Source: Treponemataceae bacterium
GTDB lineage: Bacteria; Spirochaetota; Spirochaetia; Treponematales; Treponemataceae
Direction: 5' to 3'
DNA: 64,000 nt
NCBI GenBank assembly: GCA_024402495.1
Contig: JAKSTR010000001.1
Span: forward strand, 1 to 64,000
Of the stretch, positions 55,013 to 63,465 are shown one piece after another; the stretch's first letter is position 1, and each line of letters starts with the position of its first letter. The notes beneath the pieces were generated by a model. It had not been told where the DNA came from, made no database searches, and saw only the letters and a list, made by a program, of their open reading frames with translations. The position numbers and the translations under genes were made by a program.

Positions 55013-55102
55013 CAATGTGTTATCTTTGAATGAACAAGCGTCATCCTGAATGACAAAAAAGAGTTGTGTTTGATATAAGAGGTTCTTACTTATCAATTTC
55101 TA

Positions 55103-55123
55103 AAAACTCGGCATTCACGGTAA
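55103..55123 (+). repeat. AAAACTCGGCATTTACGG-type short intergenic motif
   Basis: AAAACTCGGCATTCACGGTAA, a close match to 20294-20314, located 40 nt before the ribH start. Confidence 0.5.
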
Positions 55124-55162
55124 CTAAAAAATAAACAATAAAACCATAAAGAGGAGCTTTTT

Positions 55163-55624
55163 ATGAACGTTCTTGAAGGAAAATTAGTTGCAAGCGACAT
55201 GAAAATCGGTATTGTCGTTAGCCGCTTTAACGAATTCATTACAAGCAAGCTGCTTGGCGGCTGTGTAGACGGCTTAAAACGCCACGGCGTAGAAGACAGC
55301 GACATTACCGCTGCATGGGTACCGGGCGCATTTGAAATTCCGCTTATTGCACAAAAAATGGCAGACAGCGGCAAATACGATGCAATCATCTGCCTCGGCG
55401 CAGTTATCCGCGGTTCTACCAGCCACTACGATTATGTCTGCAACGAAGTTTCCAAAGGCGTTGCACAGGTTGGCATGAACTCAAAAATTCCGGTGCTTTT
55501 TGGCGTAGTAACCACAGAAAACATTGAACAGGCAATTGAACGCAGCGGCACAAAAGCCGGCAACAAAGGCTACGACTGCGCCCTTTCTGCAATTGAAATG
55601 GTAAACTTGATAAGAAACATTTAA
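55163..55624 (+). CDS. ribH: 6,7-dimethyl-8-ribityllumazine synthase
   Basis: 153 residues. [22 protein letters not shown] and [14 protein letters not shown] are the active-site motifs. It condenses the RibBA and RibD products to lumazine and forms icosahedral shells in many bacteria. AGAGGAG precedes the ATG. It is 247 bp from ribBA with repeats between; no second riboswitch is present, so it is either read through from ribBA or has its own promoter. Confidence 0.97.
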   Translation: MNVLEGKLVASDMKIGIVVSRFNEFITSKLLGGCVDGLKRHGVEDSDITAAWVPGAFEIPLIAQKMADSGKYDAIICLGAVIRGSTSHYDYVCNEVSKGVAQVGMNSKIPVLFGVVTTENIEQAIERSGTKAGNKGYDCALSAIEMVNLIRNI

Positions 55625-55665
55625 GTTTTTAAGAGCCTGAATGTTGAATTATTGAAAAAAACATT

Positions 55666-55766
55666 AAAAGCAGCCTTTCAACAATCCCAGACACGAAAAA
55701 AAAGACTTGTGCTGTGCACGGCGTATTTTTTTTTCATGTCTGTGCTTGTCTACGGCTGCTTTTTTT
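55666..55766 (+). repeat. ~100-bp hairpin element, copy 3
   Basis: The arms GCAGCC/GGCTGC and GACACGAAAAAAAA/TTTTTTTTCATGTC frame a centre (GACTTGTGCTGTGCACGGCG) that differs from copies 1 and 2. The outer sequence matches them base by base over long stretches, including CAGCCTTTC and TGCTTGTCTACGGCTG. It lies 40 bp after ribH. Confidence 0.8.
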
Positions 55767-55860
55767 ATTTATTGTTTTTCAGGCTAATAAAAAACAGACG
55801 TTTACAGGAAGAAGAAAAATACACGCTCCGCCGCAACAAAAACGGCAAAACGGCAACAAA

Positions 55861-55900
55861 AAAAGCACGCGGCTGGCATTTTTACCAGCCGCGTGCTTTT
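55861..55900. terminator. Bidirectional terminator between ribH and the TraB-family gene
   Basis: AAAAGCACGCGGCTGG and CCAGCCGCGTGCTTTT form a perfect 16-bp stem with an 8-nt loop and A/T runs on both sides. It sits between two convergent genes. Confidence 0.93.
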
Positions 55901-55918
55901 TTTACGAGTTAAAAATAT

Positions 55919-57100
55919 TTAAAAGACGCTTATAAGTGACGGAATTGCGGCAAATGTGCCTATTGAACCGCCGATTGAAACCAAAAAGAAAACCAGAAGA
56001 ACTTTTAAAATCCGGTTGCGGTAAAAACCTTTCAGCGAGGCGGCATCGTTCATCAAATTTTCCATGTCGTTTACTTTTGGCTTGCTTACCCACGCCTGCA
56101 CCAGCCCGGCTACAATGCCGATGCCGATAAACGGGTTTATTGCCGTAACGCAGGCGCCCATAAAACTGATAAAAATCGTCAGCGGATGAGCCAGCGCAAG
56201 CACGGCACCAATTGCAGCAAGAACGCCGTTTACAAGCCACCAGTTCAAAAGCATTTCTGCCGAAGTTTGTGCGCCGCCCTTAAAAAAACCTGCAACAATA
56301 AGCGACAGAATTGCAACCGGTATTGCCCATGCAAGAATTTTGCTTAGCTTGCCCGGCGGCGGTACGATTGAAATTTCTTCGATGGAAGGAGCCGATTCGC
56401 CGGCGGCAAAGCTGTTTAAATGGCGCACAATGCCGGGCAAATGTCCCGCACCAACAACCGCAAGAATCTTGTTGCCGCCGTGGTCAAAGCTTTGCCATAT
56501 CTTGCTGGCAAGATACTGGTCGCGTTCATCGATTAAAACGGTTTTTACGCCGGGCAAATAATCTGCAAGTTCGCCCATCATCTGATCCATTTCGCTGGAA
56601 TTTTTCAGGTTTTCAACTTCTTCGCTGCTGATTTCTTCTTTGTCAAAAATTGCAGAAACCAGAACAGACAAAAGCTTGCATTTGCCCCAGAAACTGTTTT
56701 TTGCCCATGCACGGCGCAAAGTTGTCTGTATCGGGCGGTCAATTAATTCAATTGGAATATTCAGGCTTTCTGCCTTGTCTGCGGCGGCTTTCAGTTCGTC
56801 GCCGGGTTTTACGCCAACGCCTGCGCCCATCCGCTTCTGAAAAGACCCCAGCGCAAGGTTTGCAAGCAAAACCCAGCCGCGCTTTTCTTTAAGCACTTTG
56901 GAAATATCAATATTCCGCCAGTTTTCAGGATTTTTTAAGTTTTCGTAGCGGCCGTCATCAAGCTCAATGCCTACGCGGTCCGGTTTTTCTTCTTCAATCA
57001 ACGTATTTGCTTCGTCAATGCTGTCCTGCGAAACATGGGCTGTACCAAGCAGGATGATTTCTTTGCCGTTTAAGTTAAGGCGCTTAATATTTTCTTTCAT
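55919..57100 (-). CDS. TraB-family membrane protein
   Basis: 393 residues. The N-terminal TraB domain (about 1-240) has the conserved GTAHVS (residues about 19-24), ERDQYLASKI and VVGAGHLPGI motifs with Glu and His residues proposed to bind metal. The C-terminal ~150 residues hold four or five membrane segments. TraB proteins are metal-dependent protease-like or membrane shaping proteins; the enterococcal member limits pheromone signalling. The role here is unknown. It is monocistronic by context, ending at a bidirectional terminator. Confidence 0.85.
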   Translation of the reverse strand: MKENIKRLNLNGKEIILLGTAHVSQDSIDEANTLIEEEKPDRVGIELDDGRYENLKNPENWRNIDISKVLKEKRGWVLLANLALGSFQKRMGAGVGVKPGDELKAAADKAESLNIPIELIDRPIQTTLRRAWAKNSFWGKCKLLSVLVSAIFDKEEISSEEVENLKNSSEMDQMMGELADYLPGVKTVLIDERDQYLASKIWQSFDHGGNKILAVVGAGHLPGIVRHLNSFAAGESAPSIEEISIVPPPGKLSKILAWAIPVAILSLIVAGFFKGGAQTSAEMLLNWWLVNGVLAAIGAVLALAHPLTIFISFMGACVTAINPFIGIGIVAGLVQAWVSKPKVNDMENLMNDAASLKGFYRNRILKVLLVFFLVSIGGSIGTFAAIPSLISVF

Positions 57101-57214
57101 TTCCGGAATGTTCCTAAAACAGCCCGCGCAGTTTGCAGCGCTTTGGGCTTAATTTGCCATATTGAAAACAAATAGTGGCTGTGCAAAATTATAGAAAGTT
57201 TTTTGAAAAAACGC

Positions 57215-57278
57215 AAATGAACGAAGCTCTGTACAAATCCGCATAACCGGATAAAAACCGTACAAAGTTCGTTCATTT
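57215..57278. repeat. Long imperfect hairpin after the TPR gene
   Basis: AAATGAACGAAGCTCTGTAC and GTACAAAGTTCGTTCATTT pair almost fully, with ATCCG/CGGAT extending the inner stem. On the minus strand TTTTTT follows 4 nt later, so it may end the TPR transcript. Confidence 0.65.
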
Positions 57279-57321
57279 TACAGAATTAATAAAATTGTTT
57301 TATAAAGGCAAAAATGCCGGA

Positions 57322-58743
57322 TTACATTTTTTGCAGCCCAAGGCGTTCAATTGCCCACAAAGCCAAAGTATATTCAAAAAACATCGGCGATTTCATTTCC
57401 GAAATTTCCAGATAAAGCTGGTTTGCGGCAGTCTGTGCGCCGGTAGCTTCCAGATAAACCGCCATATAATACAAAAGTTTGCCGCGGGTATTTTTGTTTT
57501 CGCACTGACGGATGCGGCGCAAAACATCGGCTTCGCCCAAACCGTCGTAATAAAAGCGCAAAATCGCGTATTCCGGGCTGGAACGATCCAGATTGCGCAT
57601 TTTTTTGCCGGCATAGTCTTTTGCAAGCTGTTTCTGGTTTTCTTTTATGTAGCAAGCCGTAATTGCCAGCTGATATGAAATGTTTTCACTGTCTACCGCG
57701 GCAATTTTTTCATAGGCTTCGCGGCAGTCTTTCCAGTTGCCGGCACGCCAGCTTAAAGAACCGATAGATTCAAAACCGTACTGATATTGCGGATTGTATT
57801 TTACGGCAAGTTTATAATCTGCCAGAGCTTCGTCAAAACGCTCCATGCGTTCATAAACGGCGCCACGGTAAACGTAAGTTAAAAAATAATCGCCTTTTAC
57901 TTCAATAGCTTTAGTGTAGGCTTCAAGTGCGGCATTGCCTGCACCTTTCAGGCGGTTGTAGTTGCCTTTTTCAAGCCAGTAGTTGTAATAATCCGGGTTA
58001 AGCTTAATAGCCTGTTCAACATAATTTAAGGCTTCGTCGTAGTTTTCCTTTTCGGCTTCAAGCTTGCCCAGGTACGAATACACAATGTCTTCTTCAGGGT
58101 TTTTTACAAGAATTTTTTTGAAGGCGATTTTAGATTCCGTAAAATTGCCCAGATAGTAATTCGCCTGTCCGTAACCGAAAAGCCCGGTAACAAAATACGG
58201 GTCGGTTTTAAGGCTTTTTAAGAAATATTTTGCAGCTTCTTCATAAGCCTTTGCCATCATAAGCTCGTTGCCCAGCTCGGCATTGGCTTCAGGGTTATCA
58301 GGCTGAATTTTAAGAATTTCTTTAAGATACTGGCTTTTTTTATTTTTGTTGCCCAAAGCTTTTGCAACATAGGCATTCAAAAACAGATAATCGGTATTCT
58401 TTGCATCTGCGGCTAAAAGTTTTGCCGCCACTTTTTCAGCTTCGGCATACTGACCGGAAGAAAGCAAAAGCGAACCGAGAAGGTAATTTACGCCCGCATC
58501 TTCGCTTGCCTGCAGCGGCAAGCTGTCAAAAAGCGCAATTGCAGCCTTTATGCCGGACATTCGCGCGGTTGTCTGAACTTCGCTGTAAAATGCAGAAAAA
58601 TCGAAGCTTTCTTCCGTGCTTTCAGTTTTTTCTGCCGGCTTTGCGGCGTTTTTGGGCGCAGCAGACAAAGGCTGGCTAAAAAAAACGGCGCAAAAGCACA
58701 AACTAAAACATTTTATCAAAAACTTGCATTTATTGATTTTCAT
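57322..58743 (-). CDS. Exported TPR-repeat protein
   Basis: 473 residues from the ATG with AAGAGG 4 nt upstream; this start exposes a signal peptide (KFLIKCFSLCFCAVFF, cleavage after LSAA). From about residue 60 to 420 the protein is a series of tetratricopeptide repeats (for example YLFLNAYVAKALGN, PEANAELGNELMM, FLTYVYRGAVYERMERFDEA). It probably acts as a periplasmic or outer-membrane scaffold. It is divergent from the 612-residue gene with 215 bp between them. The partner is unknown. Confidence 0.88.
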   Translation of the reverse strand: MKINKCKFLIKCFSLCFCAVFFSQPLSAAPKNAAKPAEKTESTEESFDFSAFYSEVQTTARMSGIKAAIALFDSLPLQASEDAGVNYLLGSLLLSSGQYAEAEKVAAKLLAADAKNTDYLFLNAYVAKALGNKNKKSQYLKEILKIQPDNPEANAELGNELMMAKAYEEAAKYFLKSLKTDPYFVTGLFGYGQANYYLGNFTESKIAFKKILVKNPEEDIVYSYLGKLEAEKENYDEALNYVEQAIKLNPDYYNYWLEKGNYNRLKGAGNAALEAYTKAIEVKGDYFLTYVYRGAVYERMERFDEALADYKLAVKYNPQYQYGFESIGSLSWRAGNWKDCREAYEKIAAVDSENISYQLAITACYIKENQKQLAKDYAGKKMRNLDRSSPEYAILRFYYDGLGEADVLRRIRQCENKNTRGKLLYYMAVYLEATGAQTAANQLYLEISEMKSPMFFEYTLALWAIERLGLQKM

Positions 58744-58923
58744 AAAACCTCTTAATATTGTTAAAAATCTTCTATATATAAACTGTGTTTTACATAAGGC
58801 AAACAAGCGCGCCCAAACAAGGCAACAGGCAAAAAGCGAACATTAAAAACTTTTAATCCAATTCTAATCTTTTTCAATTTGCTAAGAATTTAACGGCACA
58901 AAGCGCCGCTTGCTTTAGTTCAC

Positions 58924-58952
58924 TTGCAAATGCGCCCTGTTTAGCATAAACT
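58924..58952 (+). promoter_or_regulatory. Sigma-70 promoter of the 612-residue gene, leaderless
   Basis: TTGCAA (58924-58929), a 17-bp spacer and TAAACT (58947-58952), ending 6 nt before the ATG at 58959. No Shine-Dalgarno is present. Confidence 0.65.
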
Positions 58953-58958
58953 AGCAGA

Positions 58959-60797
58959 ATGATTAAACATTCTGTTCAAAAAGCGTTTTTCCTTTTATTT
59001 ATTTATGCCGCAATTATTTTAGGTATTTGTTTCATTCAGTTCAGAAGCGGCCACATAATCAACAGAAACGTCGGCACAATGCGCCTTAGCTTAAAAGAAA
59101 ATATAGACCAGAACCAGCAGACATGGCTGGACAACGGTTTTCAGCTGATTTACAAAGGCTTGATTTTTGAAAGCGACGAAGCAAACCCGATAACCGAAAC
59201 TTTTGCAGACGGCAGTACCCAGCCCGCCGAACTTTTGTCCTATAAAACCGAAGACGACGCAATTGAATTAACATTCAAAAGCGGCGCAATTTTAAAAGCA
59301 ACAGAAAGGCTTGTACCGGCAGAAGGCGGCAGTACAGGCGGCGCAGCAGAAACTGCATTTGAACTAAGCGCCAGATGGCAGCCGTTAAGCGCCGCAAATG
59401 AAGGAAATGACGGAACCGGCGAAGATGATTCTGCAAACATGCAGCCGGTAAACGCAATTTCCGTTCCGCTGCGCTTTGCAAACGGCTACGAAACCGCCGC
59501 CGATGAAAAAACAGAAAGTCTTTTGGTTTCTTCCAAAACGGAAACTTACGCCATTTCTGCCATGCCGCAGGAAAATGCAATTATTCTAAGCACAAACCAG
59601 ATGCCGGTACATTACGCACTTTACCAGCCGGTTGAAGAAACTACATACCAGATTCTGGCAAGCGCAGCACTCGCCCAGGCAGATGCCTACGCCGATACGA
59701 TGCGCCAATTCAGGGCCGGTTTTGTTGCTTCAAACCAAACCATAAACTCAAATACAAGCGAAAAAGCCGTGGCAAGCTTTATTGCAGAATCTGCAAGTCA
59801 GGGAAACTTTTCAAACGCCAAAAAAACGGCTTTAGCCACAGTCAGCGAAAACCGCAAGACATATTTTACCACGCCATATTTCGGCAACCTTGCCGTTACA
59901 AACAAAAGCCTTGTAAGCCACAGCAGCAACCTGCATTTTAAGGCAAAAGAATCTCTTTCTGCAAAAAATCTTGGCGCATTTGACATAGACAACCTGCTTT
60001 TTACGCTTATTTACCAGAACGACATAAACCTTGCATATTCGCTATTTGAATTTGTGGCAAATACCGAAAACCTTAACCCGACGATTTTGCAGTACGCAAA
60101 CATAATCAATACTTACTGCGATGCCGTAAAATACGAAACCGAACTTGCAAATGTTCTGAAAGACAAAATGGAAACGATTTTTGAAAACATTCTTGCAATA
60201 TTAAGTTTTGAAGACCCGGTTTTGCGTTTCAGCGCCGAAGCACCGGCAGCAAGCCAGAGCGACATCTGCCGTCTTGGTGCGGCATTCATGCGCTACGGCA
60301 CGCTTTTTGAACGCCCGGAATTAACCGGAACCGGACGGCTTTTGATTACAAGCTCGCTTAAAACCAGCCCAATCAGCGAAAGCCTTGTTTTTGCAGACCT
60401 TTATCCGGTTTTAATTCAGAACGAATATTATCCGCACTTTGAAGTGCTTTCACGAAATCCTTCAAACATAACGGTCTGGACCTGTTCGCCGGAAGTACAG
60501 CTGAACAGCCCGACATCCGGCGTACTGGAACTTTCCATGAAATTTCCGGTCGGCGACAGCCATTACATGATAGTTACCGGCTTGCGCGCATTCAATTCAA
60601 TTGAAATGTACGGCTTAAAATACCGCTCGGACAAGCAGTTTGAACGCTACGATTCGCCGGGCTATATTTACGATTTTGACAGCCAGACCTTGCTGCTGAA
60701 AATGCGCCACAAAAACGAAATTGAAAAAGTTGTACTGACATACGGAAGTCAGGCAGCAGCTGCGGCGGGCGCAAACGGACAGGGTAAATTACGCTAA
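58959..60797 (+). CDS. Unknown membrane-anchored extracytoplasmic protein
   Basis: 612 residues; I do not recognise the family. One N-terminal membrane segment (about 9-27) without a cleavage site anchors a large domain. Residues about 100-165 are acidic and low in complexity (GNDGTGEDDSANM). The N-terminal part after the anchor has LSLKENIDQNQQTWLDNGFQL and beta-rich GLKYRSDKQFER near the end. The layout suggests a periplasmic-facing assembly or cell-envelope protein. It faces the TPR gene and ends in a strong terminator shared with the convergent PLD-like gene. Confidence 0.85.
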   Translation: MIKHSVQKAFFLLFIYAAIILGICFIQFRSGHIINRNVGTMRLSLKENIDQNQQTWLDNGFQLIYKGLIFESDEANPITETFADGSTQPAELLSYKTEDDAIELTFKSGAILKATERLVPAEGGSTGGAAETAFELSARWQPLSAANEGNDGTGEDDSANMQPVNAISVPLRFANGYETAADEKTESLLVSSKTETYAISAMPQENAIILSTNQMPVHYALYQPVEETTYQILASAALAQADAYADTMRQFRAGFVASNQTINSNTSEKAVASFIAESASQGNFSNAKKTALATVSENRKTYFTTPYFGNLAVTNKSLVSHSSNLHFKAKESLSAKNLGAFDIDNLLFTLIYQNDINLAYSLFEFVANTENLNPTILQYANIINTYCDAVKYETELANVLKDKMETIFENILAILSFEDPVLRFSAEAPAASQSDICRLGAAFMRYGTLFERPELTGTGRLLITSSLKTSPISESLVFADLYPVLIQNEYYPHFEVLSRNPSNITVWTCSPEVQLNSPTSGVLELSMKFPVGDSHYMIVTGLRAFNSIEMYGLKYRSDKQFERYDSPGYIYDFDSQTLLLKMRHKNEIEKVVLTYGSQAAAAAGANGQGKLR

Positions 60798-60810
60798 ATC
60801 ATTATATTGC

Positions 60811-60840
60811 AAAAGGTTCGTGTAAAAGCGAACCTTTTTT
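60811..60840. terminator. Terminator of the 612-residue gene
   Basis: AAAAGGTTCG and CGAACCTTTT form a perfect 10-bp stem with an 8-nt loop and T-run on the plus strand. It meets the stop codon of the convergent PLD-like gene. Confidence 0.9.
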
Positions 60841-61352
60841 TATTTTATGCGGTCGCCGCAAAAAGCCTTTCTTCCGCAGCTTTTGCAAAAATCGCCTGCA
60901 AAAACCGATTCAAACTGTTTTTGCGCCTGCTTTACAAAAACCTTTTCGTCACTAAAAACGCCGGCTTCAAAATTGCGCCTGCTGCTGGATTTTAGCCCGA
61001 TACCGGCGCCGGTTAAGTTTGCAGAACCGGCATAAGCCGTTTTGCCGTCAATAATCACAATCTTAAAATGAACCCGCGGACAAAGACGGCGCTGCAAGCC
61101 GTCAAACAAAACCGGGTATTTATCAAAATCTTCCCTGAAATTTTTCCCCGGTTCTTTTGCGTGCAGAAGCTTCACTTCTACGCCCTTTTCTACCAAATCT
61201 GCAAGAATTTCTAAAAACGGAACTTTAGCCCTGCCCTTTTCAACATAAAGGTCTTTAATGTCGGCAGTGCCCAGCCACAAAGATTTTTTTGCCTTTCTGC
61301 AAAATGCCAAAACTTTTGAATAATGTTCGTCGTTGCAAATATATTCTGTCAT
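60840..61352 (-). CDS. Small phospholipase D-like protein with one HKD motif
   Basis: 170 residues. A single complete H-x-K-x4-D-x6-G-S-x-N motif (H95, K97, D102, N112) suggests a dimeric PLD-fold phosphodiesterase, as in Nuc or MitoPLD-like enzymes. The C-terminus carries a Cys cluster (DFCKSC, FCGD) that may bind zinc. No signal peptide is seen. It lies 5 nt after a small membrane protein gene and so is its operon partner. Substrate could be nucleic acid or lipid. Confidence 0.85.
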   Translation of the reverse strand: MTEYICNDEHYSKVLAFCRKAKKSLWLGTADIKDLYVEKGRAKVPFLEILADLVEKGVEVKLLHAKEPGKNFREDFDKYPVLFDGLQRRLCPRVHFKIVIIDGKTAYAGSANLTGAGIGLKSSSRRNFEAGVFSDEKVFVKQAQKQFESVFAGDFCKSCGRKAFCGDRIK

Positions 61353-61357
61353 TTTTT

Positions 61358-62062
61358 TTACTTTTTGGAATGAATTGCCTTGCGAAGCGCGCGCAAGCCC
61401 AGCCCGGCGGCGCCAATTGCGGTGGCTTTTACCGCGCTTTCCGTTATAAAGCTGCTGTTCTGGTTTACAGCCTGCTTAATTTCGCTTATGCTGCGGGCGG
61501 CAAGCTGGGTAATATTTATGTCCTGCTTAAAACTGTCCAAAAGAATGTTAGTCCAGACCGGTATGGTTGCATTAAAAATGTCGCCCAGAATTGAAAAAAT
61601 AATGCCAATCAGGCAGACAACAGAAAAAATTATGCTGAAAATTAAAAATCCGGCGGAACTTTGGGCAAAAGCGCCGCTGTAACTTGGCACAATATCAGCA
61701 CCGGCGGAAAGAATTCCGCACAGCAAAAAAATAGACCACATATTAAGCACCACAACCGTCAGCGAAAGTACCCGGCGGCAAAGATTCAGCACAAGTTTCA
61801 GCCAGCTTTTAAGATTCACAATCTTCCGCAAGTCCAGCAGGCTTAAAACCGCCGTTGCACCCAGCAAAACCGAAAGCGAAACATTCAAAATTACAAAATG
61901 CCTGTAGCAAAAAAGCCGTATTAAAGCGTACAAAAAGTTTACGCAAATCAAAACAAAGCGTTCCGCATCAAAAAAACTGCTTATTGCCTGAATGATTTTG
62001 CAAAGGCTTTCTTCTGTTTTGGGTAAAATAAAATTGGAACAGTTCGTATTTTCTGCCGCCAT
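61358..62062 (-). CDS. Unknown multi-pass membrane protein
   Basis: 234 residues from the ATG with AAAGGA upstream; a GTG ten codons earlier is less likely. About four or five hydrophobic segments occur (VLICVNFLYALIRLF, HFVILNVSLSVLLGATAVLSLL, LSLTVVVLNMWSIFLLCGIL, FLIFSIIFSVVCLIGIIFSILG). The soluble C-terminus ends GAAGLGLRALRKAIHSKK. No family is recognised. It is adjacent to the PLD-like gene in the same direction. Confidence 0.8.
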   Translation of the reverse strand: MAAENTNCSNFILPKTEESLCKIIQAISSFFDAERFVLICVNFLYALIRLFCYRHFVILNVSLSVLLGATAVLSLLDLRKIVNLKSWLKLVLNLCRRVLSLTVVVLNMWSIFLLCGILSAGADIVPSYSGAFAQSSAGFLIFSIIFSVVCLIGIIFSILGDIFNATIPVWTNILLDSFKQDINITQLAARSISEIKQAVNQNSSFITESAVKATAIGAAGLGLRALRKAIHSKK

Positions 62063-62137
62063 AATCTTTCCTTTAAAAAAGCGTCGGTGCACCAGACTGA
62101 AAAAAAATACGGTGCGCCGGTAAAACGGAAAAAACCG

Positions 62138-62560
62138 TTATTTTTCAATCTTGCTCTCAGCAGGCTCTGCGCTTTTCCATCTGCGGTAAGATTCTATGTC
62201 GTTTTTTACAAACTTCATGCAAAAACCCAGCACCGTCGCGTCGTCCAAATATCCAATGCCGGGCAAAAAATCGGGAATGACGTCAACCGGCGCCAGCACG
62301 AAAAGCAGCGTACCGATAATGGAAATAATCGTGCCCAGCGGCACATCACGGTATTTGCGCGTAGCAAAGTCTTTTATCATACTGAAAAAAGTTTTTACGT
62401 CGTCGTAAAACTGAAAAAGCGAACCTTTCTTCATGATTTTTTCAATTTTTTCTTCGTTATCTAAAACTTTTTTTACGTCGTCTTCAGAATATTCAGCCCT
62501 GCTGAACTCGTCAAAAGCTTTTTTAGACCTTTTTTCGTAATGTTTGCATTTGTCTTTCAC
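62138..62560 (-). CDS. YkvA-family (DUF1232) membrane protein
   Basis: 140 residues from the GTG that has AGGGTG just upstream; a TTG seven codons earlier is an alternative start. The DUF1232 core is clear: VLAPVDVIPDFLPGIGYLDDATVLG, preceded by an acidic helical N-terminus and one hydrophobic stretch (TIISIIGTLLFVL). Family function is unknown. A TATAAT box lies at 62600-62595 on the minus strand, 34 nt before the GTG. Confidence 0.85.
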   Translation of the reverse strand: MKDKCKHYEKRSKKAFDEFSRAEYSEDDVKKVLDNEEKIEKIMKKGSLFQFYDDVKTFFSMIKDFATRKYRDVPLGTIISIIGTLLFVLAPVDVIPDFLPGIGYLDDATVLGFCMKFVKNDIESYRRWKSAEPAESKIEK

Positions 62561-62703
62561 GTTTTCACCCTGCACAAGCAAAAATATTTGAAAAATTATA
62601 CCACGCTTTTATTTTGTAAAACAGCGGAATCAGCAGCCTCGCCGCAAGCAGCGAGATATTAAACCCGACGCACGAATAAAATGCCCGTTGCAATCCGGTT
62701 TTT

Positions 62704-63099
62704 TTACCAAACCTTAATTCCGTTTTCTGCGGCAAGATTTTTAAGCCGCTGATCCTGGGTTAAAAGAACGGCGGCGTTTCTGCGTGCAAGAACCAGAAAA
62801 ACCATATCGTAAAACGAATGATTTAAACGCGCGGCTTCGTGCAGGGATTCTACGGCAAGATCCGGAATATCGCTGTATTCATCTATAAGCTGATAAACCA
62901 AAGTCATGGTCAAAATTGCATTTTCTTCGTCGATGTAGCCGGCTTTTATGTATTTCCACAAAACGTTTGCAGCTTCACTTTGAAACAATTCGGGCGCAAT
63001 AACGAGTTCTGCCTTTGCAAGCAAATCTTTGTAAAGCGCGGCATTTGGGCGGTTAAATGCAATTTCAAAAGCTGCACTGGTATCTAAAACAACTGTCAT
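62704..63099 (-). CDS. PIN-domain toxin, VapC/FitB type
   Basis: 131 residues. The four acidic PIN residues are in place: D6 (LDTSAAFE), E42 (SEAANVLW), D98 (YDMVFL) and D116 (LLTQDQRL). VapC toxins cleave tRNA or rRNA and are held by the cognate antitoxin. It lies 3 nt after the antitoxin gene. Confidence 0.93.
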   Translation of the reverse strand: MTVVLDTSAAFEIAFNRPNAALYKDLLAKAELVIAPELFQSEAANVLWKYIKAGYIDEENAILTMTLVYQLIDEYSDIPDLAVESLHEAARLNHSFYDMVFLVLARRNAAVLLTQDQRLKNLAAENGIKVW

Positions 63100-63102
63100 A
63101 AA

Positions 63103-63354
63103 TTATCTGTCCCTGTCCTCGCGTACAAGCATTTCCGGCAAAGGCGAATCTTCCGGCAAGGAAAGATTGAGCTGATTCAGCCGGTTTAAAATATCAGCCC
63201 GCTTAACGGTATTTGCACCGGAAGAATTTTCGCCGAGACATTGCTTTAAAAGAAAAATTGTCTGCTGGGTAATGCTTCGGTTTTGTTCTTCCGCGTGTTT
63301 TGTAAGCTGAACATAAAGTTCCTGCGGAAAATCCCTGACCTGTAAAAGTGCCAT
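63103..63354 (-). CDS. Antitoxin, FitA/VapB ribbon-helix-helix type
   Basis: 83 residues from MALLQVRDFP, the start with AGGAGGTGTGC directly upstream; the longer frame runs through a terminator and is rejected. The QVRDFPQELYVQLTKHAEEQNRSITQQT stretch (split motif) is the FitA-like ribbon-helix-helix that binds the operator, and the C-terminus binds the toxin. Antitoxin-first order with a 3-nt gap is standard. Confidence 0.9.
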   Translation of the reverse strand: MALLQVRDFPQELYVQLTKHAEEQNRSITQQTIFLLKQCLGENSSGANTVKRADILNRLNQLNLSLPEDSPLPEMLVREDRDR

Positions 63355-63423
63355 GCACACCTCCGTTGTATGCAATAAATATGCAGTTTGCATACTGAAT
63401 ATGTCAATAACATTTCTGCGAAC

Positions 63424-63465
63424 AAAAAAAGCCTTCTTCTTCATGCTGAAAAAAGAAGGCTTTTT
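63424..63465 (-). terminator. Terminator of the HMA-like gene
   Basis: AAAAAGCCTTCTT and AAGAAGGCTTTTT are exact 13-bp inverted repeats with a 14-nt loop and a T-run on the minus strand. It lies between the vapBC promoter region and the gene at the right edge. Confidence 0.85.

Noticed and set aside
63355-63444. N-terminal extension of the antitoxin
   Set aside because: It runs through a 13-bp-stem terminator, while the inner ATG has a perfect AGGAGG site.
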